Positions 34,994 through 43,916 of a stretch of DNA of 64,000 nt are shown piece by piece. Source of the stretch: JBAXZR01 sp041670165 (GTDB taxonomy: Bacteria > Bacillota > Clostridia > Christensenellales > UBA1242); assembly GCA_041670165.1 (NCBI GenBank), contig JBAXZR010000003.1, positions 1-64,000 on the forward strand. Direction: 5' to 3'. The notes beneath the pieces were generated by a model, which saw only the letters and a list, made by a program, of their open reading frames with translations, made no database searches and was not told the DNA's origin. Every line of letters starts with the position of its first letter. Positions within the stretch are counted from its first letter, which is position 1. Made by a program: the position numbers and the translations under genes.

Positions 34994-35785
34994 ATGGCAA
35001 GAAAAATAGTTTTAACAAGTGGTAAGGGTGGGGTTGGTAAAACAACTGTTTGTGCTGGTCTTGGTGCAAGGCTTGCAGCAATGGGCTTTCGTGTACTTTT
35101 GATAGATGTTGACCTTGGACTTAATAACTTAGATGTTGTTATGGGTGTTGAAAACAAAATTGTGTTTGATATTGTTGATGTGATTCAAGGCAGGTGCAGA
35201 CCAAAGCAAGCTCTTATTCAAGATGAGTTTTTTTCTTCACTTTATGTTATGCCTTCAGCACACTCTTTTAGCAAATCTTGTGTAACTGGTGAAAACATTA
35301 AAAATGTTGTTGGAATGATGGATTCTAGCTTCGATTACATATTAATTGATTGCCCAGCTGGTGTTGAAAGTGGCTTTCATAGAGCAGTCTTTTCAGCAAA
35401 CGAGGCACTTATTGTTGTTACTCCACACATTTCTAGCATAAGAGATGCTGACAAGGTTTTGGGAATTTTGTCCTCATACAATCTTGAGAGTAAAGGGCTT
35501 ATTATAAACAGGATAAGGGGCGATATGGTGCTTTCTGGAGATATGATTGAACCAAGTGAAATTGTTTCGTTTTTAAAAATTCCACTTGTTGGAGTTGTGC
35601 CAGAAGATGATCTTGTTTCAAAGGCAACGGGTATTATGGATTTTGCAAAAAGCCCTTCAGCTGGTCGTGCTCTTTCACTTATTGCAGAAAACATTCACAC
35701 AGGTTCAAAAAAAATATTCGATTTCACAATGAAATATCGGGGACTTTGGGGAGCAATTAAAACAAGTTTAAAAAGAAAATTGTAA
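34994..35785 (+). CDS. minD: Septum-site-determining ATPase MinD
   Basis: MinD is a membrane-bound ATPase that positions the division site. The 263-residue protein has the deviant Walker A GKGGVGKTT at about residue 10, IDVDLGLNNLDVVMG, and the switch stretch DYILIDCPAGVE. The C-terminal segment IFDFTMKYRGLWGAIKTSLKRKL is a plausible amphipathic membrane-targeting helix. A TTG at 34976 opens the frame earlier, but the ATG at 34994 gives the standard MARKIV start. No Shine-Dalgarno sequence is visible, and a TAAAAT ends eight bases before the ATG, so the mRNA may be leaderless. minE follows after 12 bases. minC is not in the window. Confidence 0.93.
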   Translation: MARKIVLTSGKGGVGKTTVCAGLGARLAAMGFRVLLIDVDLGLNNLDVVMGVENKIVFDIVDVIQGRCRPKQALIQDEFFSSLYVMPSAHSFSKSCVTGENIKNVVGMMDSSFDYILIDCPAGVESGFHRAVFSANEALIVVTPHISSIRDADKVLGILSSYNLESKGLIINRIRGDMVLSGDMIEPSEIVSFLKIPLVGVVPEDDLVSKATGIMDFAKSPSAGRALSLIAENIHTGSKKIFDFTMKYRGLWGAIKTSLKRKL

Positions 35786-35797
35786 AGGAGAAAAATT

Positions 35798-36046
35798 ATG
35801 TCATCAATTGGTGAAAAACAGGCAACAAGGCTAAAAAGTGTTTTGGTTGGCGACAAAACTCAAGACAACAAAAGAGTTTGTGAACTTCTAAAAAGTGAGC
35901 TAGTAAATGTTCTTGAAGAATATTTGTGTTTGCAAGGAGATCAGATTGTTAAACTAGAAATGAATGAAGATGGAGAATTTGTTGTTTCTATGAATGCAAA
36001 GGCAAGTCGCATAAAAAATTTTGGTGTAATTTCAAGTTCATTTTAA
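35798..36046 (+). CDS. minE: Division topological specificity factor MinE
   Basis: MinE stimulates MinD ATPase and drives pole-to-pole oscillation. The 82-residue protein fits MinE in length and layout. An anti-MinCD helix comes first (ATRLKSVLVGDKTQD, where E. coli has RLQIIVAERRR-type sequence). The topological specificity domain follows, with LLKSELVNVLEEYLCLQGDQIVKLEMNEDGEFVVSMNAKASRIK. The start has AAAGGAG. A MinD-MinE pair indicates an oscillating Min system rather than the DivIVA-anchored Bacillus type. Confidence 0.85.
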   Translation: MSSIGEKQATRLKSVLVGDKTQDNKRVCELLKSELVNVLEEYLCLQGDQIVKLEMNEDGEFVVSMNAKASRIKNFGVISSSF

Positions 36047-36087
36047 AAAAGAAAAATAATTAGACAAAAAAAAGCATATCTTTCTTT

Positions 36088-36312
36088 ATGAAAAACAACT
36101 TTGGAAACAATGTTTCTCTTTCAAAAGGGGAAAAATGCAGGCAAGTCGAAATTAAACACAAAATTAATTTAAGAATTTTTTTTAAATCATTTTTAATAAT
36201 ATTTTTAGTAATCCTTTTGTTGGCTATGGTTTGGTTTTTTGTGCCAATAGTACAAATTTTAGTAAATTTGCTAATAAATATGATAATTGAAATTTTTGAG
36301 AGTTTGGCATGA
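36088..36312 (+). CDS. Small single-pass membrane protein
   Basis: This 74-residue protein has a basic N-terminus (about residues 1-28) and one strong hydrophobic stretch (about 31-58, FLIIFLVILLLAMVWFFVPIVQILV), and ends near a short amphipathic helix. I do not recognise a family. Its stop overlaps the ATG of the M50 protease gene by four bases (ATGA), so the two are coupled. In Bacillus the gene between minD and spoIVFB is spoIVFA, the membrane regulator of the protease. This protein holds the same slot but is much shorter and has no peptidase M23 domain. The start codon at 36088 lacks a clear Shine-Dalgarno sequence and is uncertain. Confidence 0.55.
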   Translation: MKNNFGNNVSLSKGEKCRQVEIKHKINLRIFFKSFLIIFLVILLLAMVWFFVPIVQILVNLLINMIIEIFESLA

Positions 36313-37151
36313 AAAAAATAAGAATTCATCCATTATTGATTTTAATGGCTATTATTTTGATTGCATTTGGGCTTGGAAAGGTTGTTTTTTCGGCTTTTAT
36401 TGCACTTGTTGTACATGAAGTAGGTCACACCATAGCAGCTAAAAAACTAGGTTTGGAAATTAAAAGTTTGTTTCTTTTGCCATTTGGTGCAAGTCTTAAT
36501 CTTAAAAAAAGTACATTAAGTATCAGAGAAGAAATTGTCATTGCAATAATGGGTCCAATATTTAGTTTGGCAAGCATAATTGTTTGTGTTGCTTTTTGGT
36601 GGATATTTCCTGTTACCTACATTTTTACAAAAGACTTTGTTTGGGCAGGTGTTTCACTTTTCCTTATAAATCTTTTGCCAGCATTTCCTTTGGACGGAGG
36701 AAGGGTGTTGTGGGCAATTATTTCTAATAATTATTTAGAAAAAAATGCGAGAAAAATTGTTGTGTGGAGTAACTTATTTTTTTCTGCACTGTTTTTTGTT
36801 CTTTTTGCAACAAGTTTTTTAACTTCAATAAATATCACATTTGCATTTATGAGTTTTTTTCTTGTTCAAGGAATTTTTGAAAACAAATGGTCATCAGAAT
36901 ATTCAAAATTACTATACAAATATGATTCAAGAAGACAAAAAGGAAATGTTGTTGGTGTTAAAACAATTTCTGTAAGTCCAGAAACAACAATTCTTAAGAT
37001 ATTGCAAAATATGAGTAAAACAAAGGTTAATCAGGTTCTTGTTTGCATGCCAAACGGAAAAATGAAAGCAATGTTTGATACTCAGTTTGAATCAATATGT
37101 GAAAAATACCCACTTGATTACACGATTAAAGAAGTTTTTAAAATAAAATAA
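36309..37151 (+). CDS. M50 site-2 metalloprotease, SpoIVFB-like
   Basis: The 280-residue intramembrane zinc protease has the HExxH motif, HEVGH at residues 36-40, inside a membrane helix. The second metal site is PLDGGR with Asp129, in LINLLPAFPLDGGRVLW. Six hydrophobic segments and a short cytoplasmic C-terminus (about 215-280) fit SpoIVFB in length. SpoIVFB cleaves pro-sigma-K in the mother cell during sporulation. In this organism the substrate is unknown, and the protein may act in another regulated proteolysis. Position after minD/minE and the coupled small membrane protein mirrors the Bacillus and Clostridium minCD-spoIVFA-spoIVFB order. Confidence 0.85.
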   Translation: MKKIRIHPLLILMAIILIAFGLGKVVFSAFIALVVHEVGHTIAAKKLGLEIKSLFLLPFGASLNLKKSTLSIREEIVIAIMGPIFSLASIIVCVAFWWIFPVTYIFTKDFVWAGVSLFLINLLPAFPLDGGRVLWAIISNNYLEKNARKIVVWSNLFFSALFFVLFATSFLTSINITFAFMSFFLVQGIFENKWSSEYSKLLYKYDSRRQKGNVVGVKTISVSPETTILKILQNMSKTKVNQVLVCMPNGKMKAMFDTQFESICEKYPLDYTIKEVFKIK

Positions 37152-37220
37152 AACATTTTTGTCATATGCTTGTGTTTTTATGTAATTTTTGTTAAAATTT
37201 CAAGAACAAGAGAGGAAAAA

Positions 37221-38654
37221 ATGATTGTTCTTAGAAGCATGAATCAAATCTATGATAAATTTGTTGATTTCTTTGGAGAATTTTATACTCAAAAAATTAA
37301 CTTTGAAGAATTTATTTATAATCAAATTTCTTATGAAAACATTTCATCAGTCTTTTTAAATGCTCCAAAAATTGATAAAAAGAAACAAGAGCTTGAAGAT
37401 TTCTGTGAAATGCTTTTTCAAATTAAGGAAAGTAAACCTTCTATATGCAATTTCATAAAAGTTTTACTTTCTTCAGAAAACTTCGTTGCAATCTTTCATT
37501 TTTTGAGAAGATTTATTGTTGGTCAATTTGGAAATACAAAATTTTGTTTGTCAGCAACTGGACTTAGTCAACAAGGAAGGCTTTTTGAAAGATTTTTAGA
37601 GGTTGCTTTGTATGCTGATTTGAAACCAGCAGAGTTTTTTCCTTTTGTTTTTGCTTGTGTTGGTTGTGAGCCTTCAAGTGTTTTATTTCCTTGGAAAGAA
37701 CCAGCAAAAATGTTTTTAAGAGCTGTGCTTGAAAGTGACAAGGAAATTTTGGAAATTTTTGCTAACAAAAATGATGATATTAAAAAGATTTTGGAAACAG
37801 AAATGGGTTTGGTATATGATAGTGAAATTTCATTAGATAATGTTGATGAAACAAAATTTAAAACTGAAGAAAATCTTAAGCAAAATGTGCATATAAACAA
37901 TGAAAATGTCAATGAAGAAGTTTTTGCTAACAAACAAAATTTTGATTTGAAAGATGAAAAGGTTGATATCAAAGAAAGTAGTAAACAAATAATTGAAGAA
38001 AATAATGAAATAAATAATCAAATTGTAAATAGTGAAAAAATTGATAATTATGCTGAAAACTTACAGTTAAATGAACAGGATAAACCTTTAAATATTAATG
38101 ATTCAGTTGCTTTTAATGCTGAAAAATCATTTTTGATTTCTCTTGGCATTCATAGTATTGACCAATTTGTTAAAAGAGCAGAAGAAGAAATCGAAGACAA
38201 TTTAAAAAATGTTTTAGGAATTGAAATTAGTCCATTGAATCTTAAATTTGTTAATGGATCAAAATGCTCTGATAAGGCTGTTTTACTTTTATGTAGAATT
38301 GTAAAACTTAATGCTGACAATGAAAATTTAAACTCTTTTAACAGTTTTTCACAATTGTTTGAAATTGGTTCATTGCAACTATTTTCAAAGTTACTATTTG
38401 AAAAATTGATTACAAAAGCAAGTATTATGGAAGCTAAATGGGCAATAAGATTGGTTTCTATTTTTGCTGATGAAGAAACTGAAGCCAAAGCAATTGATTT
38501 TGTTACAAAGTTAAAAAATGAAAAATCTTTAAAAGAAGCAAAATATATGCTTAAATGCATGTTTTATGCAAAAAAACAAAAAGCAATCAGCTATATGAAT
38601 GATTTGATTGAAAAAAAGAATTCTTGGGCAATTTCTGAATGTGGTGGAAAATAA
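37221..38654 (+). CDS. Unknown protein with acidic Asn-rich linker
   Basis: This 477-residue protein is not recognised. Residues 1 to about 200 are a helical, mainly hydrophobic-core domain. About 205-300 is an Asp/Glu/Asn-rich low-complexity linker (ENVNEEVFANKQ and similar). About 310-477 is a second helical domain with paired helices that look HEAT-like. No signal peptide or membrane segment is evident. The frame opens at 37170, but AGAGGAAA precedes the ATG at 37221. It is the first gene of a three-gene run with the TIGR03960 radical SAM protein (11-base gap) and the DUF2344 protein, so it may serve the same process. Confidence 0.6.
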   Translation: MIVLRSMNQIYDKFVDFFGEFYTQKINFEEFIYNQISYENISSVFLNAPKIDKKKQELEDFCEMLFQIKESKPSICNFIKVLLSSENFVAIFHFLRRFIVGQFGNTKFCLSATGLSQQGRLFERFLEVALYADLKPAEFFPFVFACVGCEPSSVLFPWKEPAKMFLRAVLESDKEILEIFANKNDDIKKILETEMGLVYDSEISLDNVDETKFKTEENLKQNVHINNENVNEEVFANKQNFDLKDEKVDIKESSKQIIEENNEINNQIVNSEKIDNYAENLQLNEQDKPLNINDSVAFNAEKSFLISLGIHSIDQFVKRAEEEIEDNLKNVLGIEISPLNLKFVNGSKCSDKAVLLLCRIVKLNADNENLNSFNSFSQLFEIGSLQLFSKLLFEKLITKASIMEAKWAIRLVSIFADEETEAKAIDFVTKLKNEKSLKEAKYMLKCMFYAKKQKAISYMNDLIEKKNSWAISECGGK

Positions 38655-38665
38655 TTGGAGAAAAG

Positions 38666-40480
38666 ATGATAGAAATAAATAAATTAGAAAAAATACTTTT
38701 AAAAATTCAAAAACCATCAAGATACACAGGCGGAGAAGCAAATTTATCTACAAAAGTTTGGGACAAAAATGCCACAAACTTTTGTTTTTGTTTTCCAGAT
38801 GTTTATGAAGTTGGAATGAGCAATCTTGGTATCAAAATTTTGCACAAGATTTTAAACGATTTGGACGGAATTGTTTCTGAAAGGTGTTTTACACCTTGGG
38901 TAGATATGATTGAAGAAATGGAACAGAATAAAATTCCACTATTTTCATTAGAAAGTAAAACTGAAGTTAAAAATTTTGATGTTGTGGCATTTTCAATTCA
39001 AAGTGAGCTTTGCTACACTAACATGGCTAAAATGCTTAGTCTTTCGGGCATTCCGCTCTTTTCAAGAGATAGAACAGAAAATGATCCAATAATTATTGCG
39101 GGTGGACCTTGTGCTTACAACTTTGAACCTATTGCAGATTTTTTAGATGTTGTGTCTGTTGGTGACGGAGAAGAAAACATTTGTGAAATAGCCAAACTTG
39201 TCAAAAAAAGAAAAAAAGAGCATTTAAACAAAAACATATTTTTTGACATGGTAGAAAAAATTACAGGTGTGTTTGTTCCTTCAAGAATTGAAACGACTTT
39301 GGAAAATGGAATTATTGTTCCCCAAAAAGTCAATCAAATCAAAAAACAAATTTTGATGAATTTGGACTCCGCATCGTTCCCTTCTTGCCCAATGTTGCCT
39401 GTTATTGAAATTGTGCATGACAGAGCAGTAGTTGAGCTTTTTAGGGGCTGTACACACGGTTGTAGGTTTTGTCAAGCTGGTTTCACTTATAGACCTATTA
39501 GAGAAAGAAAAACTGAAACGATTTTAGCTCAGTCATCTCAGTTAATAAAAAACACCGGATACGATGAATTGTCACTTTCAAGTTTAAGCACAAGTGATTA
39601 TTCAGACATTAAAGGTCTTTTTAACAAACTTAATACAAATTTTGAAGGTAAAAATGTCCATGTTTCATTACCTTCGCTAAGAATTACTGGTTTTGATGAA
39701 GAATTTGTTTCAAACGGAAGAATGACATCTATTACATTTGCTCCAGAAGCTGGTTCTCAAAGACTTCGTGATGTTATTAACAAAAATGTTACTGAAGAAA
39801 ATATCATGGAAACATTAAAAAAAGTCTTTTCACTTGGATACACAAGTATCAAATTATATTTTATGATTGGTTTGCCAACTGAAAATTATGATGATTTGAT
39901 GGAAATGGTTTCGCTTGCAAAAAAAATCAAATCTGTATATAAAACAACAAAAATTTCAAATCGTCCACTTTCTTTAAATTTTTCAGCTTCAGTTTTCATT
40001 CCAAAACCTTTTACTCCTTTTCAATGGGAGGCTCAAATCTCTGAAGAGGAAATGAAGAGAAGACAATATTTGTTAAAAGATGAACTTAAGAAAATTGGTG
40101 TCAACTTTCAATATCATGACAGTAAAACAAGTGTGTTAGAAGCTGTGCTTGCAAGAGGTGATAGAAGTCTTTGTGAAGCCATTAAGCTGGCTTCAGAAAA
40201 CAACTGCATATTTGATAGCTGGACAGAATGTTTCAACTTTGACAAATGGAAAAAAGTTTTTGAAGAATGCCAAATTGATATGAATTTATTTCGTGGAGCA
40301 ATTGCTCTTAACCAAACCCTTCCGTGGGATTATATTGATATTGGTGTTAAAAAAAGTTATTTCTTAGCCGAAAGGGAAAATGCTTATGCGATCAAAACAA
40401 CTGATGATTGTAGAAAAGGTTGTCATGCTTGTGGGCTTGAAAAAGTTTGTGCAAAGCTTAAAGCGGAGGCAAGAAAATGA
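38666..40480 (+). CDS. Radical SAM protein, TIGR03960 family
   Basis: The 604-residue protein begins with a B12-binding-like N-terminal domain (about residues 1-220, with DVYEVGMSNLGI and IIAGGPCAYNFEP). The radical SAM core carries the 4Fe-4S motif CTHGCRFCQ, followed by FAPEAGSQRLRDVINKN. The C-terminal cluster CRKGCHACGLEKVC may hold a second metal centre. The family occurs almost always with DUF2344 (TIGR03936), as here, where the next gene overlaps by four bases. The pair has been annotated as two parts of one split protein. The substrate is not established; RNA or ribosome modification has been suggested by gene context. ATG 38666 has TTGGAG; a start at 38639 would overlap the previous gene. 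Confidence 0.88.
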   Translation: MIEINKLEKILLKIQKPSRYTGGEANLSTKVWDKNATNFCFCFPDVYEVGMSNLGIKILHKILNDLDGIVSERCFTPWVDMIEEMEQNKIPLFSLESKTEVKNFDVVAFSIQSELCYTNMAKMLSLSGIPLFSRDRTENDPIIIAGGPCAYNFEPIADFLDVVSVGDGEENICEIAKLVKKRKKEHLNKNIFFDMVEKITGVFVPSRIETTLENGIIVPQKVNQIKKQILMNLDSASFPSCPMLPVIEIVHDRAVVELFRGCTHGCRFCQAGFTYRPIRERKTETILAQSSQLIKNTGYDELSLSSLSTSDYSDIKGLFNKLNTNFEGKNVHVSLPSLRITGFDEEFVSNGRMTSITFAPEAGSQRLRDVINKNVTEENIMETLKKVFSLGYTSIKLYFMIGLPTENYDDLMEMVSLAKKIKSVYKTTKISNRPLSLNFSASVFIPKPFTPFQWEAQISEEEMKRRQYLLKDELKKIGVNFQYHDSKTSVLEAVLARGDRSLCEAIKLASENNCIFDSWTECFNFDKWKKVFEECQIDMNLFRGAIALNQTLPWDYIDIGVKKSYFLAERENAYAIKTTDDCRKGCHACGLEKVCAKLKAEARK

Positions 40481-41124
40481 TTTTGTTAAAACATACAAAA
40501 GTTGGTTCGGCAAAATATCTTGGACACTTGGATTTACTTCGTTCTTTTAAAAGAATTTTTAACAGAGCTGAAATTTCTATTGAAAAATCTCAAGGATTTA
40601 ATCCACACCCACTATTCTTTTTTCCGCAACCACTTGGTTTAGGAATTGAAAGTGAGTGTGAACTTGTTGTTGTGGGAGCAAATTACGAAAACAACATTTT
40701 GAATAGACTTAATAATGTTACTATTCCGGGAGTTAAATTTATTGAATGTGTCGAGATTGAAAAAAATATTAATTTGGCAGCAAACATTGTTTCTTCAAAA
40801 TTTTTAATTGAAATAGAAAATTTTGACGATATTAAAAAAGATATAGAAGAAATATTAAAAGAAAAAGAGTTGTTTATTTCGCTAAAAACAAAAAGCGGAG
40901 AAAAAGAACGAGATGTGAAAGACATGATTTATTCTTATGAATTTGCTAATAATGGAATGGTTATGGAGCTTTCTTGTGGAAATAACAATCTAAGACCTGA
41001 CTATTTGATGATTGCAATTTCTAATTTAATTAAAAAAGAATTCTATTATAAATGTAAAAGAATTGAAGCATTTATAAAAAAAGATGAAAAAAAAGTGTCT
41101 TGCAACTCATATTTTAAAATTTGA
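40477..41124 (+). CDS. DUF2344 (TIGR03936) protein
   Basis: The 215-residue partner of the preceding radical SAM protein has the family start FxKxGxxKYLGHLDLLRSFKR-like (here TKVGSAKYLGHLDLLRSFKR). It continues SIEKSQGFNPHPLFFFPQPLGLGIESECEL. It overlaps the upstream stop by four bases (ATGA). In many Clostridia the pair is followed by rng, rplU and rpmA; here the next gene is a LysR regulator on the other strand, so that linkage is broken. Function is inferred only from the pair. The 244 bases that follow carry nothing but the LysR terminator. Confidence 0.85.
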   Translation: MILLKHTKVGSAKYLGHLDLLRSFKRIFNRAEISIEKSQGFNPHPLFFFPQPLGLGIESECELVVVGANYENNILNRLNNVTIPGVKFIECVEIEKNINLAANIVSSKFLIEIENFDDIKKDIEEILKEKELFISLKTKSGEKERDVKDMIYSYEFANNGMVMELSCGNNNLRPDYLMIAISNLIKKEFYYKCKRIEAFIKKDEKKVSCNSYFKI

Positions 41125-41341
41125 TTGAAATGTTTTTAATTAATATTTCTAAATCAAAGTCTAAATTTTTAAAAAATGATGAAAAAAATTTTAAAAACAT
41201 AAAACCTTACAAAAATAAGTTTCAGATTAATTTTACTGTTTAAATGATGCCTTGTTCAAATTTTAAATTAAACAGAAGTAATTATTTTTATAATATTTTC
41301 GACTATATTTCAAAACTAAATTACTACAATTAATTATTTAT

Positions 41342-41371
41342 AAAAACGAGTATAAGCTACTTGTTTTTTTA
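41342..41371 (-). terminator. Terminator at the end of the LysR gene
   Basis: AAAACGAGTA and TACTTGTTTT pair in full (one G-T) around a five-base loop. The stop codon of the LysR gene (41369-41371) touches the stem. T's follow on the minus strand. Confidence 0.75.
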
Positions 41372-42256
41372 GAAAAATTCAAGAAAAGCTTTTGCAACTT
41401 GACTAAGTGATTCAAAAGAATTGTATGCAATTCTAAATTCAGAACTTTCAAATTGGGTGTCTACATTCAGTTTTATGATTGAGCCATTTGCAAAGAAATC
41501 ATTTGCAATATAATCTTGAATCAAAGCAACACCAAGATTTTTCTTAACAAAGTCCAATATAAGTGAATGCCCAGAAACTTCGAATGCAGGCTCAAAAGCT
41601 ATATTATTTTTCTCAAAAATATTATTCAAGATTTTTCTTGAGTTTGACTCAGTAAGATTTGCAATAATCGGAAGCTTTGAAAGTTCACTTAAACTAAAAA
41701 TCTTTCTTTGAGATTGTTTATAAAAATCATTTCCAGCAACAAAAACATAATTTAGCTTGGTAACAAGTTTTGATTCAAGTGAAAGTTTTGTTATATCATT
41801 TGGCTGAGTTATCACAAAATCAATGTAACCATCTTTAACCTTTTGAGAAGCAATTGAACTAACTTCATCATAAATCTTTATTTTCACATTTGGATATCTA
41901 TTTTTAAATCTTGCAATTTTTTCAGATAAAAGCAATTTTGTTGCATTTGTTCCGCAAGAAATTGAAAGAGTTCCACAATTAAGACTATTGAAAGAATCAA
42001 CAACGCTTAAGGCATTTTTAAAATGGTCTAGTCCATTCTTAATTTCAAAATAGATTTTATTTCCAACTTCTGTTAAAACTACACCTCGAGTTGTTCTTAT
42101 GAAAAGAGTTGCGTTTAATTCATCTTCAAGTTTGTGTATTGTTTGCGAAATTGCAGGTTGAGAAATTAGTAGTTTTTTTGAAACCTTTGTTAAATTTTTC
42201 TCGGTTGCCACTTCATAAAAAATTTTGAAATAATCCAAATTAATATTTTCTAGCAT
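41369..42256 (-). CDS. LysR-family transcription regulator
   Basis: This 295-residue LysR regulator has an N-terminal winged helix (residues about 4-62, YFKIFYEVATEKNLTKVSKKL and ISQPAISQTIHKLEDELN). The two-subdomain effector-binding part follows (about 90-295). The effector is unknown. The start at 42256 has AAGGAG thirteen bases upstream, a little far; an in-frame TAA lies between, so no longer start is possible. It is divergent from the HD-domain gene, and the 89 bases between hold a palindrome that overlaps the HD gene promoter. The HD gene is the probable target. Confidence 0.92.
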   Translation of the reverse strand: MLENINLDYFKIFYEVATEKNLTKVSKKLLISQPAISQTIHKLEDELNATLFIRTTRGVVLTEVGNKIYFEIKNGLDHFKNALSVVDSFNSLNCGTLSISCGTNATKLLLSEKIARFKNRYPNVKIKIYDEVSSIASQKVKDGYIDFVITQPNDITKLSLESKLVTKLNYVFVAGNDFYKQSQRKIFSLSELSKLPIIANLTESNSRKILNNIFEKNNIAFEPAFEVSGHSLILDFVKKNLGVALIQDYIANDFFANGSIIKLNVDTQFESSEFRIAYNSFESLSQVAKAFLEFF

Positions 42257-42279
42257 AAGTAATTCTTATCTCCTTAATA

Positions 42280-42320
42280 ACAATTTGATATTTTACTTAT
42301 ATCACAAATTGTCATATAAT
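42280..42320. promoter_or_regulatory. LysR-type operator overlapping the HD gene promoter
   Basis: TGATAT-TTTACTT-ATATCA (42286-42304) is a 6-7-6 inverted repeat containing the T-N11-A pattern of LysR boxes. It sits inside a larger imperfect palindrome with outer arms ACAATTT (42280-42286) and AAATTGT (42306-42312). The promoter of the HD gene, TTTACT (42292-42297), 17 bases, TATAAT (42315-42320), has its -35 in the centre of the palindrome. Confidence 0.75.
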
Positions 42321-42345
42321 GCAAATGAAATAAGGAGAGAAAAAT

Positions 42346-42885
42346 ATGATTCAAGAAGCTTTAAAATTTGCTGTTGAAAAGCATGAAAAACAACTACGAA
42401 AAGGAACAAACATTCCGTACATAGTTCACCCAGTTGAAGTCATGAAAATTCTTCTAGAAAATGGAGCAACAGAACAGGTTGTTGTTGCTGGAATTTTGCA
42501 TGACACAGTTGAAGACACAAAAACAACTATTGATGAACTTAAAATTGTTTTTGGAGATGAAATTGCAAAAATTGTTGCAGGTGTTTCAGAAGATAAAACA
42601 AAAACTTGGGAAGAAAGAAAACAACATACAATAGTAGAATTGAAAAATGCTACAAAGGAAATTAAGCTTGTTGCATGTGCAGACAAACTTTCAAATTTGA
42701 AATCTATATTCCATGAAAAAAATGAAATTGGTAAAAAAATTTGGGAAAGGTTTAAAAGAGGATTTAAGCCACAGAAAAAATATTACTCTGGATTAATTGA
42801 TTCGCTCTCAGATTTGGGTGAATTAAAAATGTATTTAGAGCTAAAAAATGTTTTTATAAATGTTTTTGAAAATAAAATTATTTAA
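42346..42885 (+). CDS. HD-domain phosphohydrolase, small alarmone hydrolase-like
   Basis: This 179-residue protein resembles the hydrolase domain of RelA/SpoT and the free-standing Mesh1 proteins. KHEKQLRKGTNIPYIVHPVEV has the first metal His (H28), AGILHDTVEDT has the HD pair (H52, D53), and ACADKLSNLK has the distal Asp. No synthetase, TGS or ACT domain is present. It should remove the 3' pyrophosphate from (p)ppGpp or a related nucleotide. The start has AAGGAGAG. The LysR regulator next door, with a palindrome over this promoter, suggests that hydrolysis is switched by a metabolite. Activity on ppGpp is inferred from the family. Confidence 0.8.
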   Translation: MIQEALKFAVEKHEKQLRKGTNIPYIVHPVEVMKILLENGATEQVVVAGILHDTVEDTKTTIDELKIVFGDEIAKIVAGVSEDKTKTWEERKQHTIVELKNATKEIKLVACADKLSNLKSIFHEKNEIGKKIWERFKRGFKPQKKYYSGLIDSLSDLGELKMYLELKNVFINVFENKII

Positions 42886-43367
<482 letters not shown>

Positions 43368-43814
43368 TTAGTTATCTTCATCTTTCAAAAACTTCTTCAA
43401 TTTTTCCACATTTTTTTCTTCATTGCTTAATAGTTTTTTTGCCAAATCCAAAATTTCTTGTTCACATTCTTTGCAATCGGAAATTGCCTTGATTAAATCA
43501 ATCATGTATTCCATTGTTCCGATGATCATCATTTCTGCAATATGAGCTGTTGAATTGTCAGTTAAAATCAAGAACTTGTTTTCACTCCATAATCTTGCTT
43601 TTTCAAACCAATTATTATCTTTTAAATTTTGATTTTCACTTGTTGCAATCATGCTACACTCTTTGGCAATGATTTGATATTCTGATTCTTGCTCGCTTAC
43701 TTCTTGAATAAGATTTACACATTTGATTGACGGCATTAATTCTTGTATACTCTGAATTGCCATTTTAGTATTTTGAAAAATTACATTAAGTAATTTCAAA
43801 TTTATATTATCCAT
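43368..43814 (-). CDS. Conserved small helical protein of unknown function
   Basis: The 148-residue protein starts MDNINLKLLNVIFQNTKM and appears all helical. The second half holds DNSTAHIAEMMIIGTMEYMIDLI and the C-terminal helix AKKLLSNEEKNVEKLKKFL. I recall similar hypothetical proteins in Clostridia with the SHIAEMxIxG motif, and they may form a four-helix bundle, but I cannot assign a function. The frame extends upstream to 43991; the ATG at 43814 has AAAAGGAGAAC just before it and is preferred. The upstream part would also overlap the divergent gene at 43917. Confidence 0.6.
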   Translation of the reverse strand: MDNINLKLLNVIFQNTKMAIQSIQELMPSIKCVNLIQEVSEQESEYQIIAKECSMIATSENQNLKDNNWFEKARLWSENKFLILTDNSTAHIAEMMIIGTMEYMIDLIKAISDCKECEQEILDLAKKLLSNEEKNVEKLKKFLKDEDN

Positions 43815-43916
43815 TTTGTTCTCCTTTTCAATATCTTGCATTCTTTCAAAATTATTATTCAATAAGTTTAGTAATTTTTTATGTATTATTTGTCGTATTT
43901 TGCAAAAATTATATAT

